Positions 1 to 15,678 of a stretch of 64,000 nt of DNA are shown piece by piece. Where the stretch lies: NCBI RefSeq assembly GCF_002024165.1, contig NZ_MWQN01000001.1:2418001-2482000 (forward strand). Direction: 5' to 3'. Each line of letters begins with the position of its first letter. The first letter of the stretch is position 1. The position numbers were made by a program, and so were the translations under genes. Origin of the DNA: Embleya scabrispora. GTDB lineage: Bacteria > Actinomycetota > Actinomycetes > Streptomycetales > Streptomycetaceae. The notes beneath the pieces are model-generated. The model was not told the DNA's origin. It saw only the letters and a list, made by a program, of their open reading frames with translations, and did no database searches.

Positions 1-968
1 GGATCGTTGACCACCGGCGGCACGCCGCGGTGGTGCTCCAACTCCCACTTCGCGCCGTAGGTCGAGGCGATCACGTCCACCAGCTCGTGCATCACGTCGG
101 GGGCCTGCCGCCACGCCTCCAGGTCCAGGCAGCGCAGGGTGCCCTCCAATTCGCCGTGCTGCGGGATCACGTTCGGCGCGGAGCCGGACTCGATCCGCCC
201 CCACACCAGGCTCGCGCCCGAGCGCGGGTCGATCCGGCGCGAGAACGCCGAGGGAAGCTCCGCGGCGAGCTTGGCGAGCGCGGTGACCAGGTCGGTGGTG
301 CGGTGCGGGCGGGCGGTGTGACCACCGGCACCCGTGAGCGTGATCACCACCCGGTCGCAGGCCGAGGTGATCGCCCCGGAGCGCAACCCGACCCGGCCGA
401 CCTCCACCTTGGGGTCGCAGTGGATCGCGTGGATCTCCGAGACGCCGGCCAACCCGCCGGCCTTGATCACGTCGAGCGCGCCGCCCGGCAGCTTCTCCTC
501 GGCCGGCTGGAAGATCAGCCGGACCGGGCGCGACAGCAGACCCTCGCGGGCGAACTCGGCCAGCACCAGAGCGGTGCCGAGCACGATCGAGGTGTGCACG
601 TCGTGTCCGCAGGCGTGCGCGCGGCCGGGCACGGTCGAGCGGTACGGCACGTCCTTGACGTCGTCGACCGGTAGCGCGTCGATGTCGCCGCGGAACGCGA
701 TCAGACCCCCGTCGGCGCGGCCGCCGGGCGAGGCGCGATCGGGTCTGATGTCGCACACCAGGCCCGTCCCGGGCAGCAGTCGCGGGTGCAGACCCGCGCG
801 TACCAGCCGTTCCCGGATGAGCCCGGTGGTACGGAACTCCTCCCGACCCAGCTCTGGGTGCATGTGCAGATCGCGCCGAAACGCGACCAGCTCGTCGGCG
901 AAAGCCGCGGCCTTGCCGGCGGCCTGGGCGGAGAGGGAATCGCTCACCCACGCAAGGGTACGTTGCAT
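1..968 (-). CDS. M20 family amidohydrolase/peptidase (3' end cut by window edge)
   Basis: Metal-dependent hydrolase of the M20D (amidohydrolase/aminoacylase-like) type, which cleaves amide bonds of N-acyl amino acids or related conjugates. About 322 codons are present; the C-terminus lies beyond position 1. Visible signatures are the HPELGREEF stretch near residue 37, RGDIDALP at about 93-100, the metal-ligand motif CGHDVH at about 120-125 and QPAEE at about 154-158. The ATG at 968 is chosen because GGGAAG lies five bases upstream; a GTG eight codons further in is possible. It is transcribed away from the mutAB operon on the same strand, with a gap of about 160 bases, so it may have its own promoter. 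The substrate cannot be deduced. Confidence 0.9.
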   Translation of the reverse strand, partial: MQRTLAWVSDSLSAQAAGKAAAFADELVAFRRDLHMHPELGREEFRTTGLIRERLVRAGLHPRLLPGTGLVCDIRPDRASPGGRADGGLIAFRGDIDALPVDDVKDVPYRSTVPGRAHACGHDVHTSIVLGTALVLAEFAREGLLSRPVRLIFQPAEEKLPGGALDVIKAGGLAGVSEIHAIHCDPKVEVGRVGLRSGAITSACDRVVITLTGAGGHTARPHRTTDLVTALAKLAAELPSAFSRRIDPRSGASLVWGRIESGSAPNVIPQHGELEGTLRCLDLEAWRQAPDVMHELVDVIASTYGAKWELEHHRGVPPVVND

Positions 969-1131
969 CGGTCTTCCCGACGTGGTAGGGAGCGAATTAC
1001 CCCCGTTCGGGTGAGAAAAAAGCCTCCCGCCGGCGCATGCGCTACGGCCGGTAGGGGTATGACTTACCGCTCGTTCCCACATTGGAAGGCTTCTGCCCAC
1101 TCGCGCCGCTATAAACCAAGCGCCCCATTGA

Positions 1132-2130
1132 TCAGGACTCTCCTTGCCTGCCATGGAACGCGTCCAGGATGCGAGACGCGGCAAGGGTCGCGGTGAGATT
1201 GCCGGCCCGGACGTCGCGTTCGAGGGCGGGCACGATAGCCCGTACCGAGGGGTGCTCGCGCAGCTCGGCGAGGAGCGCGTCGTGCACCGTCGCCCAGGTC
1301 CAGTCGACCTGCTGGCGGCGGCGCAATTCGGCCAACTCGCCGGTGGCCTCCAGGGTCTGCCGGTGCTTGAGGACGGTCTCCCAGACCTCGTCCAGGCCCT
1401 CCCCGGACAATCCCGAACAGGTCAGCACGGGCGTCGTCCACGACTCGCCGGGCCGGCGCATCAGCCGCAGCGCGCCCGCCAGTTCGCGGGCGGCCCGGCG
1501 CGCGGCGAGGGCGTACTCGCCGTCCGCCTTGTTCACCGCGACCACGTCGGCCAGTTCCAGGACGCCCTTCTTGATGCCCTGGAGCTGATCGCCGGTGCGG
1601 GCCAGGGTCAGGAACAGGAAGCAGTCGACCATGTTCGCCACGGTCGTCTCGGACTGGCCCACGCCGACCGTCTCGACCAGGACCACGTCGTAGCCGGCCG
1701 CCTCCATCAGCACGATCGACTCGCGGGTGGCTCGGGCCACCCCGCCGAGCGTGCCGGCGGTCGGCGAGGGCCGGACGAACGCGTGGTCGTCCACCGCGAG
1801 CCGGCCCATCCGGGTCTTGTCGCCCAGGATGCTGCCGCCGTGCCGGGAGGAGGACGGGTCGACGGCGAGCACCGCGACCCGATGGCCCGCGCCGGTCAGC
1901 CGGGTGCCCAGCGTCTCGATGAAGGTGGACTTGCCCACGCCCGGCACGCCGGTGATGCCCACCCGGTGGGCACCGCCGGCGTGCGGCAGCAACTTGACCA
2001 GCAACTCCTGCGCCAGGTCGCGGTGGTCGGCCCGGGTGGACTCGACCAGCGTGACCGCCCGGGCCAGGGTCGTGCGATTGCCCGCGAGCACGCCCTCGGC
2101 GTATGCGCCGACGTCGATCACCCGTGCCAT
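1132..2130 (-). CDS. meaB: Methylmalonyl-CoA mutase-associated GTPase MeaB (ArgK family)
   Basis: G3E-family GTPase that protects methylmalonyl-CoA mutase and gates loading and removal of adenosylcobalamin. The 332-residue length is normal. The Walker A motif GVPGVGKST is at residues 61-69, the conserved VDPSS at about 90-94, VETVGVGQSE in the switch region at about 152-161, and the guanine-specificity motif NKAD at 200-203. The start ATG shares one base with the mutB stop (TGATG at 2128-2132), so it is very probably translated from the mutAB transcript. This mutA-mutB-meaB order is standard in actinomycetes. Confidence 0.96.
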   Translation of the reverse strand: MARVIDVGAYAEGVLAGNRTTLARAVTLVESTRADHRDLAQELLVKLLPHAGGAHRVGITGVPGVGKSTFIETLGTRLTGAGHRVAVLAVDPSSSRHGGSILGDKTRMGRLAVDDHAFVRPSPTAGTLGGVARATRESIVLMEAAGYDVVLVETVGVGQSETTVANMVDCFLFLTLARTGDQLQGIKKGVLELADVVAVNKADGEYALAARRAARELAGALRLMRRPGESWTTPVLTCSGLSGEGLDEVWETVLKHRQTLEATGELAELRRRQQVDWTWATVHDALLAELREHPSVRAIVPALERDVRAGNLTATLAASRILDAFHGRQGES

Positions 2131-4346
2131 CAGTCGACCGGCAGCTCGTGGTCCAACTGCTTGTACAGGCCCCGGAGCAGGTCCACCGCGGCGTCGGCGA
2201 TCACCGTGCCGGGCGGGAAGACGGCGGTGGCGCCCATGTCGAGCAGCGGCCGCACGTCGGCGGGCGGGATCACCCCGCCGACCACGACCATGATCTCCTC
2301 GGCGTACAGCGCGGCCAGTTCCCGGCGCAGCGCCGGCACCAGGGTGAGGTGACCGGCCGCGAGCGAGGACACGCCGACCACGTGCACGTCCGCCTCGACC
2401 GCCTGTCGGGCCACCTCGCCCGGCGTCTGGAACAGCGCGCCCACGTCCACGTCGAAGCCGAGGTCGGCGAACGCGGTGGCGATCACCTTCTGCCCCCGGT
2501 CGTGCCCGTCCTGGCCCATCTTGGCCACCAGGATGCGCGGCCGGCGGCCCTCCAGTTCCTCGAACCGGGCGACCAGCCCGCGGGCCGTCTCCACGTTGGC
2601 CGACATGCCCACCTCTTCCCGGTAGACCCCGGTCAGCGTGCGGATCTGCGCCTGGTGCCGGCCGTACGCCGACTCCAGCGCGTCGGAGATCTCGCCGACG
2701 GTGGCCTTGGCCCGGGCCGCGTCCACCGCGAGCGCGAGCAGGTTGTGTTCGAGGTCACGCGGCCGGGTGCCCTCGACGTCCGCCTGCGCGGCGCCGGAGA
2801 GCGCGGCCAGCGCCCGGCGCACCGCGTCGTCGTCGCGTTCCTCGCGCAGTCGGCGCAGCTTCTCCAACTGGCCCTCGCGCACCGCGTTGTTGTCGATCTT
2901 GAGCACGTCGATCGCCTCGTCGCTGGCGACCAGGTACTTGTTGACGCCGATCACCGACTGCCGGCCCGAGTCGATCCGGGCCTGGGTGCGCGCCGCCGCC
3001 TCCTCGATGCGCAGCTTGGGCAGGCCCTCGGCGATCGCCGACGCCATGCCGCCCGCCCGCTCGGCCTCGGCGATGTGCTCCCGGGCGCGTACCGCGAGGT
3101 CGTGGGTGAGGCGTTCGAGGTAGGCCGAGCCGCCCCACGGGTCGATCACGTCGCACGTACCCGACTCCTGCTGGAGCAGCAGTTGGGTGTTGCGCGCGAT
3201 CCGGGCGGAGAAGTCGGTCGGCAGCGCCAGCGCCTCGTCCAGCGCGTTGGTGTGCAGCGACTGGGTGTGGCCCTGGGTCGAGGCCATCGCCTCCAGGCAG
3301 GTGCGCACCACGTTGTTGAACACGTCCTGGGCGGTCAGCGACCAGCCCGAGGTCTGCGAGTGGGTGCGCAGCGAGAAGGACTTGGGGTTCTTCGCGCCGA
3401 ACGACTTGACGATGTCGGCCCACAGCAGGCGCGCCGCGCGCAGCTTGGCGACCTCCATGAAGAAGTTCATCCCGATCGCCCAGAAGAACGACAGGCGCGG
3501 CGCGAACGCGTCGATGTCCAGGCCCGCCTCGACGCCCGCGCGCAGGTATTCGATGCCGTCCGCGAGCGTGTAGGCCAGTTCCAGGTCGGCCGTGGCCCCG
3601 GCCTCCTGGATGTGGTAGCCGGAGATGGAGATCGAGTTGAACTTCGGCATCTTCTGCGAGGTGTACGCGAAGATGTCGGAGATGATCGACATCGAGGGTT
3701 TGGGCGGGTAGATGTAGGTGTTGCGGACCATGAACTCCTTGAGGACGTCGTTTTGGATCGTCCCCGTGAGCTGTTCCGGTGCCACCCCCTGCTCCTCCGC
3801 CGCGACGATGTAGAGCGCGAGTACGGGCAGCACCGCGCCGTTCATCGTCATCGACACCGACATCCGGTCCAGCGGGATGCCGTCGAAGAGTTGGCGCATG
3901 TCGTAGATCGAGTCGATCGCCACCCCCGCCATGCCGACGTCGCCGGTCACGCGCGGGTGGTCCGAGTCGTAGCCCCGGTGGGTGGCCAGGTCGAACGCGA
4001 TCGACAGGCCCTTCTGGCCCGCCGCGAGGTTGCGCCGGTAGAACGCGTTGGACTCCTCGGCGGTGGAGAAGCCCGCGTACTGGCGGATCGTCCACGGCTG
4101 GTTGACGTACATCGTCGGGTACGGCCCGCGCAGGAACGGCGTGATGCCCGGGTAGGTGCCCAGGAAGTCGAGCCCTTCCAGGTCCTCGTCGGTGTACAGC
4201 GCCTTGAGCGGGATGCCCTCGGGAGTGTCGTGGGTCAGCGCGTCGGCGTCCTTGCCGGTCTCCTCGCGCACCGCGTCGCGCCACGCGTCGAGGTCGCCGG
4301 ACGCGGGCGCGTCGAGCTCGACCTGGGTGAAGTCGGGAATGCTCAT
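2130..4346 (-). CDS. mutB: Methylmalonyl-CoA mutase large (alpha) subunit
   Basis: Adenosylcobalamin-dependent catalytic subunit interconverting succinyl-CoA and methylmalonyl-CoA, used in propionate/odd-chain metabolism and polyketide precursor supply. It has 738 residues: a TIM-barrel mutase domain with the typical [17 protein letters not shown] stretch near residue 64, and a C-terminal B12-binding domain beginning near [14 protein letters not shown], where DGHDRG supplies the lower axial histidine ligand (DxHxxG). The ATG at 4346 overlaps the mutA stop as ATGA, which fixes the start and indicates translational coupling. A much longer in-frame extension upstream runs antisense through mutA and is not real. 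Confidence 0.97.
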   Translation of the reverse strand: MSIPDFTQVELDAPASGDLDAWRDAVREETGKDADALTHDTPEGIPLKALYTDEDLEGLDFLGTYPGITPFLRGPYPTMYVNQPWTIRQYAGFSTAEESNAFYRRNLAAGQKGLSIAFDLATHRGYDSDHPRVTGDVGMAGVAIDSIYDMRQLFDGIPLDRMSVSMTMNGAVLPVLALYIVAAEEQGVAPEQLTGTIQNDVLKEFMVRNTYIYPPKPSMSIISDIFAYTSQKMPKFNSISISGYHIQEAGATADLELAYTLADGIEYLRAGVEAGLDIDAFAPRLSFFWAIGMNFFMEVAKLRAARLLWADIVKSFGAKNPKSFSLRTHSQTSGWSLTAQDVFNNVVRTCLEAMASTQGHTQSLHTNALDEALALPTDFSARIARNTQLLLQQESGTCDVIDPWGGSAYLERLTHDLAVRAREHIAEAERAGGMASAIAEGLPKLRIEEAAARTQARIDSGRQSVIGVNKYLVASDEAIDVLKIDNNAVREGQLEKLRRLREERDDDAVRRALAALSGAAQADVEGTRPRDLEHNLLALAVDAARAKATVGEISDALESAYGRHQAQIRTLTGVYREEVGMSANVETARGLVARFEELEGRRPRILVAKMGQDGHDRGQKVIATAFADLGFDVDVGALFQTPGEVARQAVEADVHVVGVSSLAAGHLTLVPALRRELAALYAEEIMVVVGGVIPPADVRPLLDMGATAVFPPGTVIADAAVDLLRGLYKQLDHELPVD

Positions 4347-6259
4347 TTCGCCCCCTCCGGGGTCGGCGAGAGGTTGTCGTACGTGGTGTGCAGCACGTCG
4401 AGCGCGTCGCATCCGCTGTACACGTACCCGTCCACGTCGGCGCCGTGCGCCTTTTGTCCCGCGAGCAGGATCCGACCCGCTCCGGCGGCACGCAGCGCGG
4501 CGGCGACCGGGGCCGCGAGTGTGGCGTAGAGCTTCTCCGAGGAGGTCAGCACGACGGTCGCCGGACGGCCCGCGTCGATCCAGCGCGCGACGGTCGCCTC
4601 GGCCGCGCTCTCGTCGCTCTCGGTGGTCCCCGCCTCCACGGTTGCGATGCCGCCGGCCGCGAACAGGTTGGCGGCGAAGCCGGCCCGCGCGGTGTACTGC
4701 GCGAGCGGTCCCAGGGTGGCGAGGAAGACGGTCGGCCGGGCGCCGGTGGCGGCGAGCCGCGCGTCGGAGCGGTCGCGCAGCGCCTCGTACGCCTCGGCGT
4801 AGCGCACCCGGGGCAGCCCGGCGGCGGAGACCGGGATCTCGGGCGCGGGTTCGCGCACGACGGGGGCCTCGGTCAGGTTCGGGAATTCGCTGACCCCGGT
4901 GATCGGGTCGGTCCGGGTGGCGATCGCCCGGTCCCGTGCGGCGCGCACCTCGGCGAGGCGGTCGGCGAGCCATCCCGAGTCGAGCGTCGCGACGATGTCG
5001 CCTCGCCGCTCGATCTCCTGGAAGAACGCCCATCCGGCCCGGGCGAGGTCGTCGGTGAGTTGTTCGACGAACCACGAGCCGCCCGCCGGGTCGATCACCT
5101 GGGCGAGGTGCGACTCCTCCAGGAGCAGTGCCTGGGTGTTGCGGGCGATCCGCCGGGAGAACGCGTCGGGCAGCCCGATCGCGGCGTCGAAGGAGCGCAC
5201 GGTGACCGCGTCGGCGCCGCCGACGCCGGCCGCGAAGGAGGCGACCGTGGTGCGCAGCATGTTGACCCAGGGGTCGCGCCGGGTGGTCATCGCCCACGAG
5301 GTCAGCGCGTGCTGGCGCTGGGCGCCGGCCGCGGGGGACGCGCCGGATGCCTGGGCCACCCGGGCCCACAGCCGGCGTGCGGCGCGCAGTTTGGCGATGG
5401 TGGGGAACTGTTCGGCGGTGGCGGCGAAGCGGAACTCGATCAGCCCGAGGGCGGTGTCCACGTCGAGCCCGGCGGCGGTGAGCGCGCGCAGGTAGGCGAC
5501 GCCGGCGGCGGTGGCCGCGCCGAGTTCCTGCCCGTCCGAGCCGCCCGCCTCGTGGTACGGCTGTCCGTCGGCGACGATCGCCTGGATCCCGGGGAACTCC
5601 GCGTGGGCGCGCGCCGCGAGCCGCGCGGCGGCGGGCAGGTCGGCGCCCGAACCGGTGCGCGCGTGCGAGGAGATCGGATCGGCGCCGAGGTTGCCGCGCA
5701 GGTCGGCGGGCGCCACGCCGCTCGCCCGGAACACCGCGAGTAGGGCGTCGGCGGCCGGAACGAAGTCGGCGCCGGTGGCCAGGGCCACCGGCGCCAGGTC
5801 GAGCAGCACGCCGTCGAGCGCGCGAGCCAGCGCGTCGGGGGCCAGCGCGTCGGCCCCGACGTGCAGGAAGACGGAGGTGACCCCGTTCTCCAGGTCCGCG
5901 AGCACGCTCTCGTTGGCCCGCGCCGGGTCGGTGTCCGCGTGCGCCTGGCGTACGTCCCAGCCGTCGGCCGCGTGACCGGCCGCGCGCGAGCCCCGGACGA
6001 ACGGGCTCAGTCCGGGCAGGCCCGGCCGCGCCGCGGCCTCGGTGTAGAGCGGGGACAGCGTGATGCCGTCGTAGGTGGTGGTCGCGAGCAGGTCTTCGGG
6101 GCGCTCGGGCGTGTCGTTCTCGCCCAGCACCTTCGATTTGCGGAGCACGCCGGCCACGAGGCGCTGCCATTGGTCCCGCGTGGGTTGCGGGAACCGGCCA
6201 GCGAAGGTGGATCCGGTAGACGTGCCGCCATCGACAGTAGCCTCCGTCATGCGTCGCAT
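4343..6259 (-). CDS. mutA: Methylmalonyl-CoA mutase small (beta) subunit
   Basis: Non-catalytic partner of MutB in the heterodimeric mutase, about 638 residues. It shows the same fold order as MutB (mutase barrel, then a flavodoxin-like B12-type domain starting near [14 protein letters not shown]), but the C-terminal domain lacks DxHxxG, as expected for the beta subunit that does not bind cobalamin. It is the first gene of the mutA-mutB-meaB operon. Two close ATG starts exist, at 6259 and 6250 (MTEATVDGG); neither has a convincing Shine-Dalgarno, so the start is uncertain by three codons. It is divergent from sdhC, with a shared upstream region of about 390 bases. Confidence 0.95.
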   Translation of the reverse strand: MRRMTEATVDGGTSTGSTFAGRFPQPTRDQWQRLVAGVLRKSKVLGENDTPERPEDLLATTTYDGITLSPLYTEAAARPGLPGLSPFVRGSRAAGHAADGWDVRQAHADTDPARANESVLADLENGVTSVFLHVGADALAPDALARALDGVLLDLAPVALATGADFVPAADALLAVFRASGVAPADLRGNLGADPISSHARTGSGADLPAAARLAARAHAEFPGIQAIVADGQPYHEAGGSDGQELGAATAAGVAYLRALTAAGLDVDTALGLIEFRFAATAEQFPTIAKLRAARRLWARVAQASGASPAAGAQRQHALTSWAMTTRRDPWVNMLRTTVASFAAGVGGADAVTVRSFDAAIGLPDAFSRRIARNTQALLLEESHLAQVIDPAGGSWFVEQLTDDLARAGWAFFQEIERRGDIVATLDSGWLADRLAEVRAARDRAIATRTDPITGVSEFPNLTEAPVVREPAPEIPVSAAGLPRVRYAEAYEALRDRSDARLAATGARPTVFLATLGPLAQYTARAGFAANLFAAGGIATVEAGTTESDESAAEATVARWIDAGRPATVVLTSSEKLYATLAAPVAAALRAAGAGRILLAGQKAHGADVDGYVYSGCDALDVLHTTYDNLSPTPEGAK

Positions 6260-6646
6260 CGTAGGGACCGGGGCGGCGGATGAATACGCACCACTGATGT
6301 GATGTCAGCCCTACCGGCGGGTCACCCCACCGACCTGCGGGTTCGCGCTTGCGGTGATCTTTCGTCCGGGCGTGGCCCGCTTTCCCCCATACGAGTGCTG
6401 ACGGGGCGTCAGGAAATCGGAATCCCGCTACGCGCGCGTCACCCGGATGGTTCCACTCCGGCATGCGGAATGGATCACATCGCGCGCCCTGCAACAAGAG
6501 GGCCCCCGAACGGTGGCTACCATGGCCGGGGCCGGGCGACCGATACCCGGCCGGGCCGACCGACAACCAGAGGGTCCGACACCGAACGCGGACACCCTCC
6601 CAGCCGGCCGTGTCCCCTCATGTACCGCACCCGGAGGGTAGTTTCC
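6260..6646. other. Gene-free divergent region between mutA and sdhC, with an imperfect dyad
   Basis: About 390 bases carrying the promoters of both mutA (minus) and sdhCDAB (plus). The clearest structure is an imperfect palindrome, TCCACTCCG at 6452-6460 against CGGAATGGA at 6466-6474 (8 of 9 positions, 5-base spacer), about 170 bases before sdhC. It could be an operator, but no regulator is linked to it here. I see no protein-coding gene; open frames in this stretch are extensions of sdhC or antisense noise. Confidence 0.4.
6452..6474. promoter_or_regulatory. Imperfect dyad upstream of sdhC
   Basis: TCCACTCCG at 6452-6460 and CGGAATGGA at 6466-6474 match as inverted repeats at 8 of 9 positions around a 5-base spacer. 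It lies in the mutA/sdhC divergent region, and no regulator is identified. Confidence 0.3.
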
Positions 6647-7027
6647 GTGCCGGCTGGAACGCTCTACCGCGGCCGGGAAGGCATGTGGTCCTGGGTGGCT
6701 CATCGAGTCACCGGCGTCCTCATCTTCTTCTTCCTGTTCGCGCACGTCCTCGACACCGCACTCGTACGGGTATCCCCCGAGGCGTACGACGAGACGATCG
6801 ACATCTACAAGAACCCGTTCGTCAACCTGCTCGAATACGGGCTCGTCGCGGCCATCCTGTTCCACGCGCTCAACGGTCTGCGGATCATCGCGGTGGACTT
6901 CTGGGAGAAGGGCCCGCGCTACCAGAAGCAGATGCTCTGGACGGTCGTCGGCGTCTGGGTCGTGTTGATGGCCGGCAGTGCCTACCCGATCCTGCAGCAC
7001 TCGATCAAGACCATCTTCGGGAGCTGA
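6647..7027 (+). CDS. sdhC: Succinate dehydrogenase cytochrome b556 subunit
   Basis: Membrane anchor of complex II carrying haem and quinone sites. The GTG at 6647 is chosen because GGAGGG at 6633-6638 sits eight bases upstream and gives a typical actinobacterial SdhC of 126 residues starting VPAGTLYRGREG; an ATG at 6620 lacks such a site. Three hydrophobic segments are visible, at about residues 19-40, 60-80 and 97-117, with the haem/quinone signature HALNGLR in the second. It is the first gene of sdhCDAB and is followed one base after its TGA by sdhD. Confidence 0.95.
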   Translation: MPAGTLYRGREGMWSWVAHRVTGVLIFFFLFAHVLDTALVRVSPEAYDETIDIYKNPFVNLLEYGLVAAILFHALNGLRIIAVDFWEKGPRYQKQMLWTVVGVWVVLMAGSAYPILQHSIKTIFGS

Positions 7028-7028
7028 T

Positions 7029-7475
7029 GTGTCCGCCACCATCGAAAACGCACCCCGGATCCACGGCGGCGGGCCGTCGATCGAGTCGCCGCGCAGCAAG
7101 CGTTCGCCGCGCTCGACCAAGACCAACTTCGAGCTGTACGGCTGGCTGTTCATGCGGCTGTCCGGCGTGCTCCTGGTCGTCCTGGTCCTGGGCCACCTGC
7201 TCATCCAGCTCGTCCTGGACGGTGGCGTGTCCAAGATCGGCTTCGCGTTCGTCGCGGGCCGCTGGGCGTCGCCGTTCTGGCAGTCGTGGGACCTCATCAT
7301 GCTGTGGCTCGCCGAGCTGCACGGTGTCAACGGTCTGCGCACGATCATCAACGACTACGCGGAGCGGGACCAGACCCGGTTCTGGCTCAAGGCGCTGCTG
7401 TACACGTCCGCGCTGATCGTGCTTTTCCTGGGGACGCTGGTGATCTTCACCTTCGACCCCAACATCGGCAACTGA
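7029..7475 (+). CDS. sdhD: Succinate dehydrogenase hydrophobic membrane anchor subunit
   Basis: Second membrane anchor of complex II, 148 residues. GTG at 7029 (VSATIENAPRIHGG) is used: GGGAG at 7019-7023 sits five bases upstream and the start follows the sdhC stop directly. A basic, soluble N-terminus of about 35 residues precedes three transmembrane helices; the second contains AELHGVNGLRTII, the HG.NGLR haem-ligand/quinone motif matching that of SdhC. It forms the membrane domain with SdhC and precedes sdhA by about 40 bases. Confidence 0.95.
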   Translation: MSATIENAPRIHGGGPSIESPRSKRSPRSTKTNFELYGWLFMRLSGVLLVVLVLGHLLIQLVLDGGVSKIGFAFVAGRWASPFWQSWDLIMLWLAELHGVNGLRTIINDYAERDQTRFWLKALLYTSALIVLFLGTLVIFTFDPNIGN

Positions 7476-7513
7476 CCGCGGCCGACCCAGCACCCGAGGA
7501 CTGAACGAGCATC

Positions 7514-9270
<1,757 letters not shown>

Positions 9271-9271
<1 letters not shown>

Positions 9272-10050
9272 TGACTGCCGTAGTGGAAGAGACCGCGCCC
9301 GGCACCGGGCACGGCAGCACGGCCGCCGAGCGCGACCACACGCCGATCGTGATCACGCTGCGGATCCGCCGGTTCAACCCGGAGACCGACGCGGAGCCGT
9401 ACTGGCAGGACTTCAAGGTCGAGGCCGACCCGACCGAGCGCATCCTGACCGCCATGATGAAGATCAAGGCGGAGCAGGACGGCTCGCTCACCTTCCGCCG
9501 CTCCTGCGCGCACGGCATCTGCGGCTCGGACGCGATGCGGATCAACGGGCGCAACCGGCTGGCCTGCAAGACCCTGGTCAAGGACCTGGACATGGCCAAG
9601 CCGATCACGGTCGAGGCGATCAAGGGTCTGAAGCTGGAGAAGGACCTCGTCGTCGACATGGATCCGTTCATGCAGGCGTACAAGGACGTGATGCCGTTCC
9701 TGATCACGTCGGGCAACGAGCCGACGCGCGAGCGGTTGCAGTCGCCCGAGGACCGCGAGCGGTTCGACGACACCACCAAGTGCATCCTGTGCGCGGCGTG
9801 CACCACGTCGTGCCCGGTGTTCTGGAGCGACGGGCAGTACTTCGGCCCGGCCGCGATCGTCAACGCGCACCGGTTCATCTTCGACTCGCGGGACGAGGGC
9901 GCCGAGGAGCGTCTGGAGATCCTGAACGAGAAGGAGGGCGTGTGGCGCTGCCGCACGACCTTCAACTGCACCGAGGCGTGCCCGCGTGGCATCGAGGTCA
10001 CCAAGGCGATCCAGGAGGTCAAGCGCGCGCTGATCTTCCGCCGCGTGTGA
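9271..10050 (+). CDS. sdhB: Succinate dehydrogenase iron-sulfur subunit
   Basis: Electron-transfer subunit linking SdhA flavin to the membrane quinone site, 259 residues. Cysteine clusters are intact: a plant-type ferredoxin [2Fe-2S] set around SCAHGICGSDAM plus a later cysteine in NRLAC, then CILCAACTTSCP and CRTTFNCTEACP for the [4Fe-4S] and [3Fe-4S] centres. The N-terminal 20 residues (TAVVEETAPGTGHG) are a variable extension. It is the last gene of the operon and is followed within 15 bases of its stop by a strong hairpin terminator. Confidence 0.97.
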
Positions 10051-10064
10051 TCGATCCGCACCGA

Positions 10065-10101
10065 CGAGGGCCCGGAACCGTGCTTCGGTTCCGGGCCCTC
10101 G
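10065..10101 (+). terminator. Terminator of sdhCDAB (and possibly of the opposing mazG)
   Basis: Perfect 16-bp inverted repeat, left arm 10065-10080 and right arm 10086-10101, with a 5-base loop (TGCTT). It sits between convergent sdhB and mazG, so it could serve both directions. There is no long T tract, as is common for terminators in GC-rich actinomycetes. Confidence 0.85.
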
Positions 10102-10122
10102 GGCGTTCGGAGTCGGCGACCG

Positions 10123-11175
10123 TCAGCCGGCTTCCGCCGCGCGGACCCGGTCGCCGTGGCGCAGGGTCGCGGCGCGCAGCGCGGTCTCGGCGTCGACGCC
10201 CTGACGGGCGGCCAGTTCGGTGACGGCCAGCAGCAGGTCGCCGATCGCCTCGGGGCCGGCGTAGTCGTCGGCGTCGACGGCCGGCGGGAGCGCGGGGGTG
10301 GGCACGGTCAGGCCGGCCCTGCCGGTGCGGGAGAGGAACTTCGCGGCCAGCGCCAGCGCCGGCTGGCTCATCGCGATGCCGTCGAGGGCCGACGCGCGAT
10401 GCGACTTCTCCGCGGCCTTGAGCGCGTCCCAGTTGGCCTCGACCGCCTCCGGGGTGTCGGCCTCCACGTCGGCGAACACGTGCGGGTGGCGGCTGATCAG
10501 CTTGTCCACGATGCCGCCGGCCACGTCGTCGATGCCGAACGGGTCGGCCTCGTCCTCCTGGGCGACCCGGGCGTGGAAGAACACCTGCATCAGCACGTCG
10601 CCCAGTTCCTCGCGCAGGTGGTCCCGGTCCCCCGAGTCGATCGCGTCGACCAGTTCGTAGGTCTCCTCGACCAGGTAGCGGGCCAGCGACTCGTGGGTCT
10701 GCTTCGCGTCCCACGGGCAGCCGCCGGGCGAGCGCAGCCGGTCCATCACCGCGACCAGGTCGAGCAGGCGCGCGCCCGGCAGGTCCCAGGCGCCGGGCAG
10801 CAGTTCGATCTCCGGGACCGGCTCGCCGCCCTCGTCGCCGGCCGCGACCCGGGCGAGGGCCGGGCCCAGGCCGGGGTCGTCGTCGGTCGCCGCGAGCCAG
10901 ACGACCAGGCCCGTGCGGGCCCGGTCGAGCAGGTGCCGGGCGAGCGCGAGCGGGCCCGCGTCGAGGTCGGCGATGTCGACCTCGACGCCCGCCTCGCGCA
11001 GATACGGCAGTTGGGGGTGGTCGGCGTCGGCGGTCAGCACACACCCGGTCGGCGTGCCGGCCGCCTCGCGCAGCGTGCGCCACGCGGGCCAGCTCAGCAG
11101 GCCGGGGGCGACCCGGTGGGTGCCGGCGAGCAGGACGAGGCGGGCGGGCGGCGCGGCGGTAGGCGAATCACTCAC
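10123..11175 (-). CDS. mazG: Nucleoside triphosphate pyrophosphohydrolase, MazG family
   Basis: House-cleaning NTP pyrophosphatase hydrolysing (d)NTPs to the monophosphate and PPi. In its 350 residues, the first 130 form a variable N-terminal region (LVLLAGTHRVAPGLLSWPAW) often found in actinobacterial MazG; the MazG domain begins at MDRLRSPGGCPWDAKQTH near residue 143, followed by the metal-binding EETYEL and EELGD motifs of the all-alpha NTP-PPase fold. The start is GTG at 11175. It follows the SurA-like lipoprotein gene on the same strand with a gap of about 20 bases, so the two are likely cotranscribed with mfd upstream. Confidence 0.93.
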   Translation of the reverse strand: MSDSPTAAPPARLVLLAGTHRVAPGLLSWPAWRTLREAAGTPTGCVLTADADHPQLPYLREAGVEVDIADLDAGPLALARHLLDRARTGLVVWLAATDDDPGLGPALARVAAGDEGGEPVPEIELLPGAWDLPGARLLDLVAVMDRLRSPGGCPWDAKQTHESLARYLVEETYELVDAIDSGDRDHLREELGDVLMQVFFHARVAQEDEADPFGIDDVAGGIVDKLISRHPHVFADVEADTPEAVEANWDALKAAEKSHRASALDGIAMSQPALALAAKFLSRTGRAGLTVPTPALPPAVDADDYAGPEAIGDLLLAVTELAARQGVDAETALRAATLRHGDRVRAAEAG

Positions 11176-11196
11176 CCGGCCAGCCTACGGTCCGGC

Positions 11197-11913
11197 TCAG
11201 GTGCCGCTCGCCGCCCCGGGCGGGGCGTCGGCGGAACCGGCCGCCGGCTGCGTGCCCGGGGCCAGCCACGAGTAGGACGCGGCGGTGGTGGTCAGCTTCG
11301 CCGAGTCCCAGGTGCCGTACCTCGGGTTCACCTTGATCTTCATCGAGGTCGCCACGTCGCCCAGGTAGGCGTCCAGCTGCGCCTGGCCGTCGGCGGTGCC
11401 CAGGTCGATGTGGCGCACCCGGGCGATCTCCGCCTTCAGCGCCTCGGTCCGGACGAAGTCGTCCACCTCGGCGGGCAGCACGCCGATCCGCACCAGGCGG
11501 GCCTCCAGGTTCTGTGGGCCGCCGAGCCGGGCCTCCAGCGTGCGGCGGGCCTGGAGCACCTGGGTCGCGTTCAGACCGACGTGGTTGCGCTCGGCCGCCT
11601 CGGCGATCACCCGACGCGAGATCAGCTGGACCAACTCGGCCTGGTTGGCCTCCAGTTGGGCGCTGGTGCCGTTGAGCGGCAGGTTCTGCCGGGAGAACGC
11701 CTGCTCCAGCTTGTCGACCTTGGCGTTGAGGGTGGAGATCTCGATGCGCTCCCCGCCGACCATGGCGGCCGCGCCCGCCTTGGATTCCGAGCAGCCGGAG
11801 AGCGCGAAGCCGGTGACCAGCACCAGCCCCACCGCGGCCACCCGGGCCCGGGACGCGGCCCGCCGCCGGCGGTGCGCGGAATCGACAGGGACGGAACGCG
11901 ACGTGCGACTCAC
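11197..11913 (-). CDS. SurA N-terminal-domain lipoprotein
   Basis: Predicted exported lipoprotein related to the SurA/PrsA chaperone family. GTG at 11913 is chosen (VSRTSRSVPV) because GGGAG lies five or six bases upstream, giving 238 residues; longer in-frame starts lack a ribosome site. A basic N-terminus and a hydrophobic stretch at about residues 25-37 lead to the lipobox ALSGC with Cys41. The body is a helical SurA-N-like domain (ISTLNAKVDKLEQAF onward). I do not see a peptidyl-prolyl isomerase domain, so a chaperone role is inferred only. It lies between mfd and mazG. Confidence 0.85.
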   Translation of the reverse strand: MSRTSRSVPVDSAHRRRRAASRARVAAVGLVLVTGFALSGCSESKAGAAAMVGGERIEISTLNAKVDKLEQAFSRQNLPLNGTSAQLEANQAELVQLISRRVIAEAAERNHVGLNATQVLQARRTLEARLGGPQNLEARLVRIGVLPAEVDDFVRTEALKAEIARVRHIDLGTADGQAQLDAYLGDVATSMKIKVNPRYGTWDSAKLTTTAASYSWLAPGTQPAAGSADAPPGAASGT

Positions 11914-12120
11914 ACGAACTCCCGATGCTCGATGGCGCTGTACGGCGGTACGACTGTCGGCCACGGCGGATGTGCGACCCATGACCAACGATCAAAGATA
12001 CGGGTGGGCACGCCCGAAGTCCGCACATTCGCCAAGATCATCCGCGGCGGCCGGCCACCGGCCGCGGCTGCCGGACCGGCGACGACGCGCCGGTCCGCCG
12101 GCCGGGGAGCCGGCTCGGGC

Positions 12121-15678
<3,558 letters not shown>

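Noticed and set aside
2130-6566. 1478-codon fusion reading of mutB with upstream sequence
   Set aside because: The upstream part is an out-of-frame shadow of mutA. The ATGA overlap at 4343-4346 defines the true mutB start.
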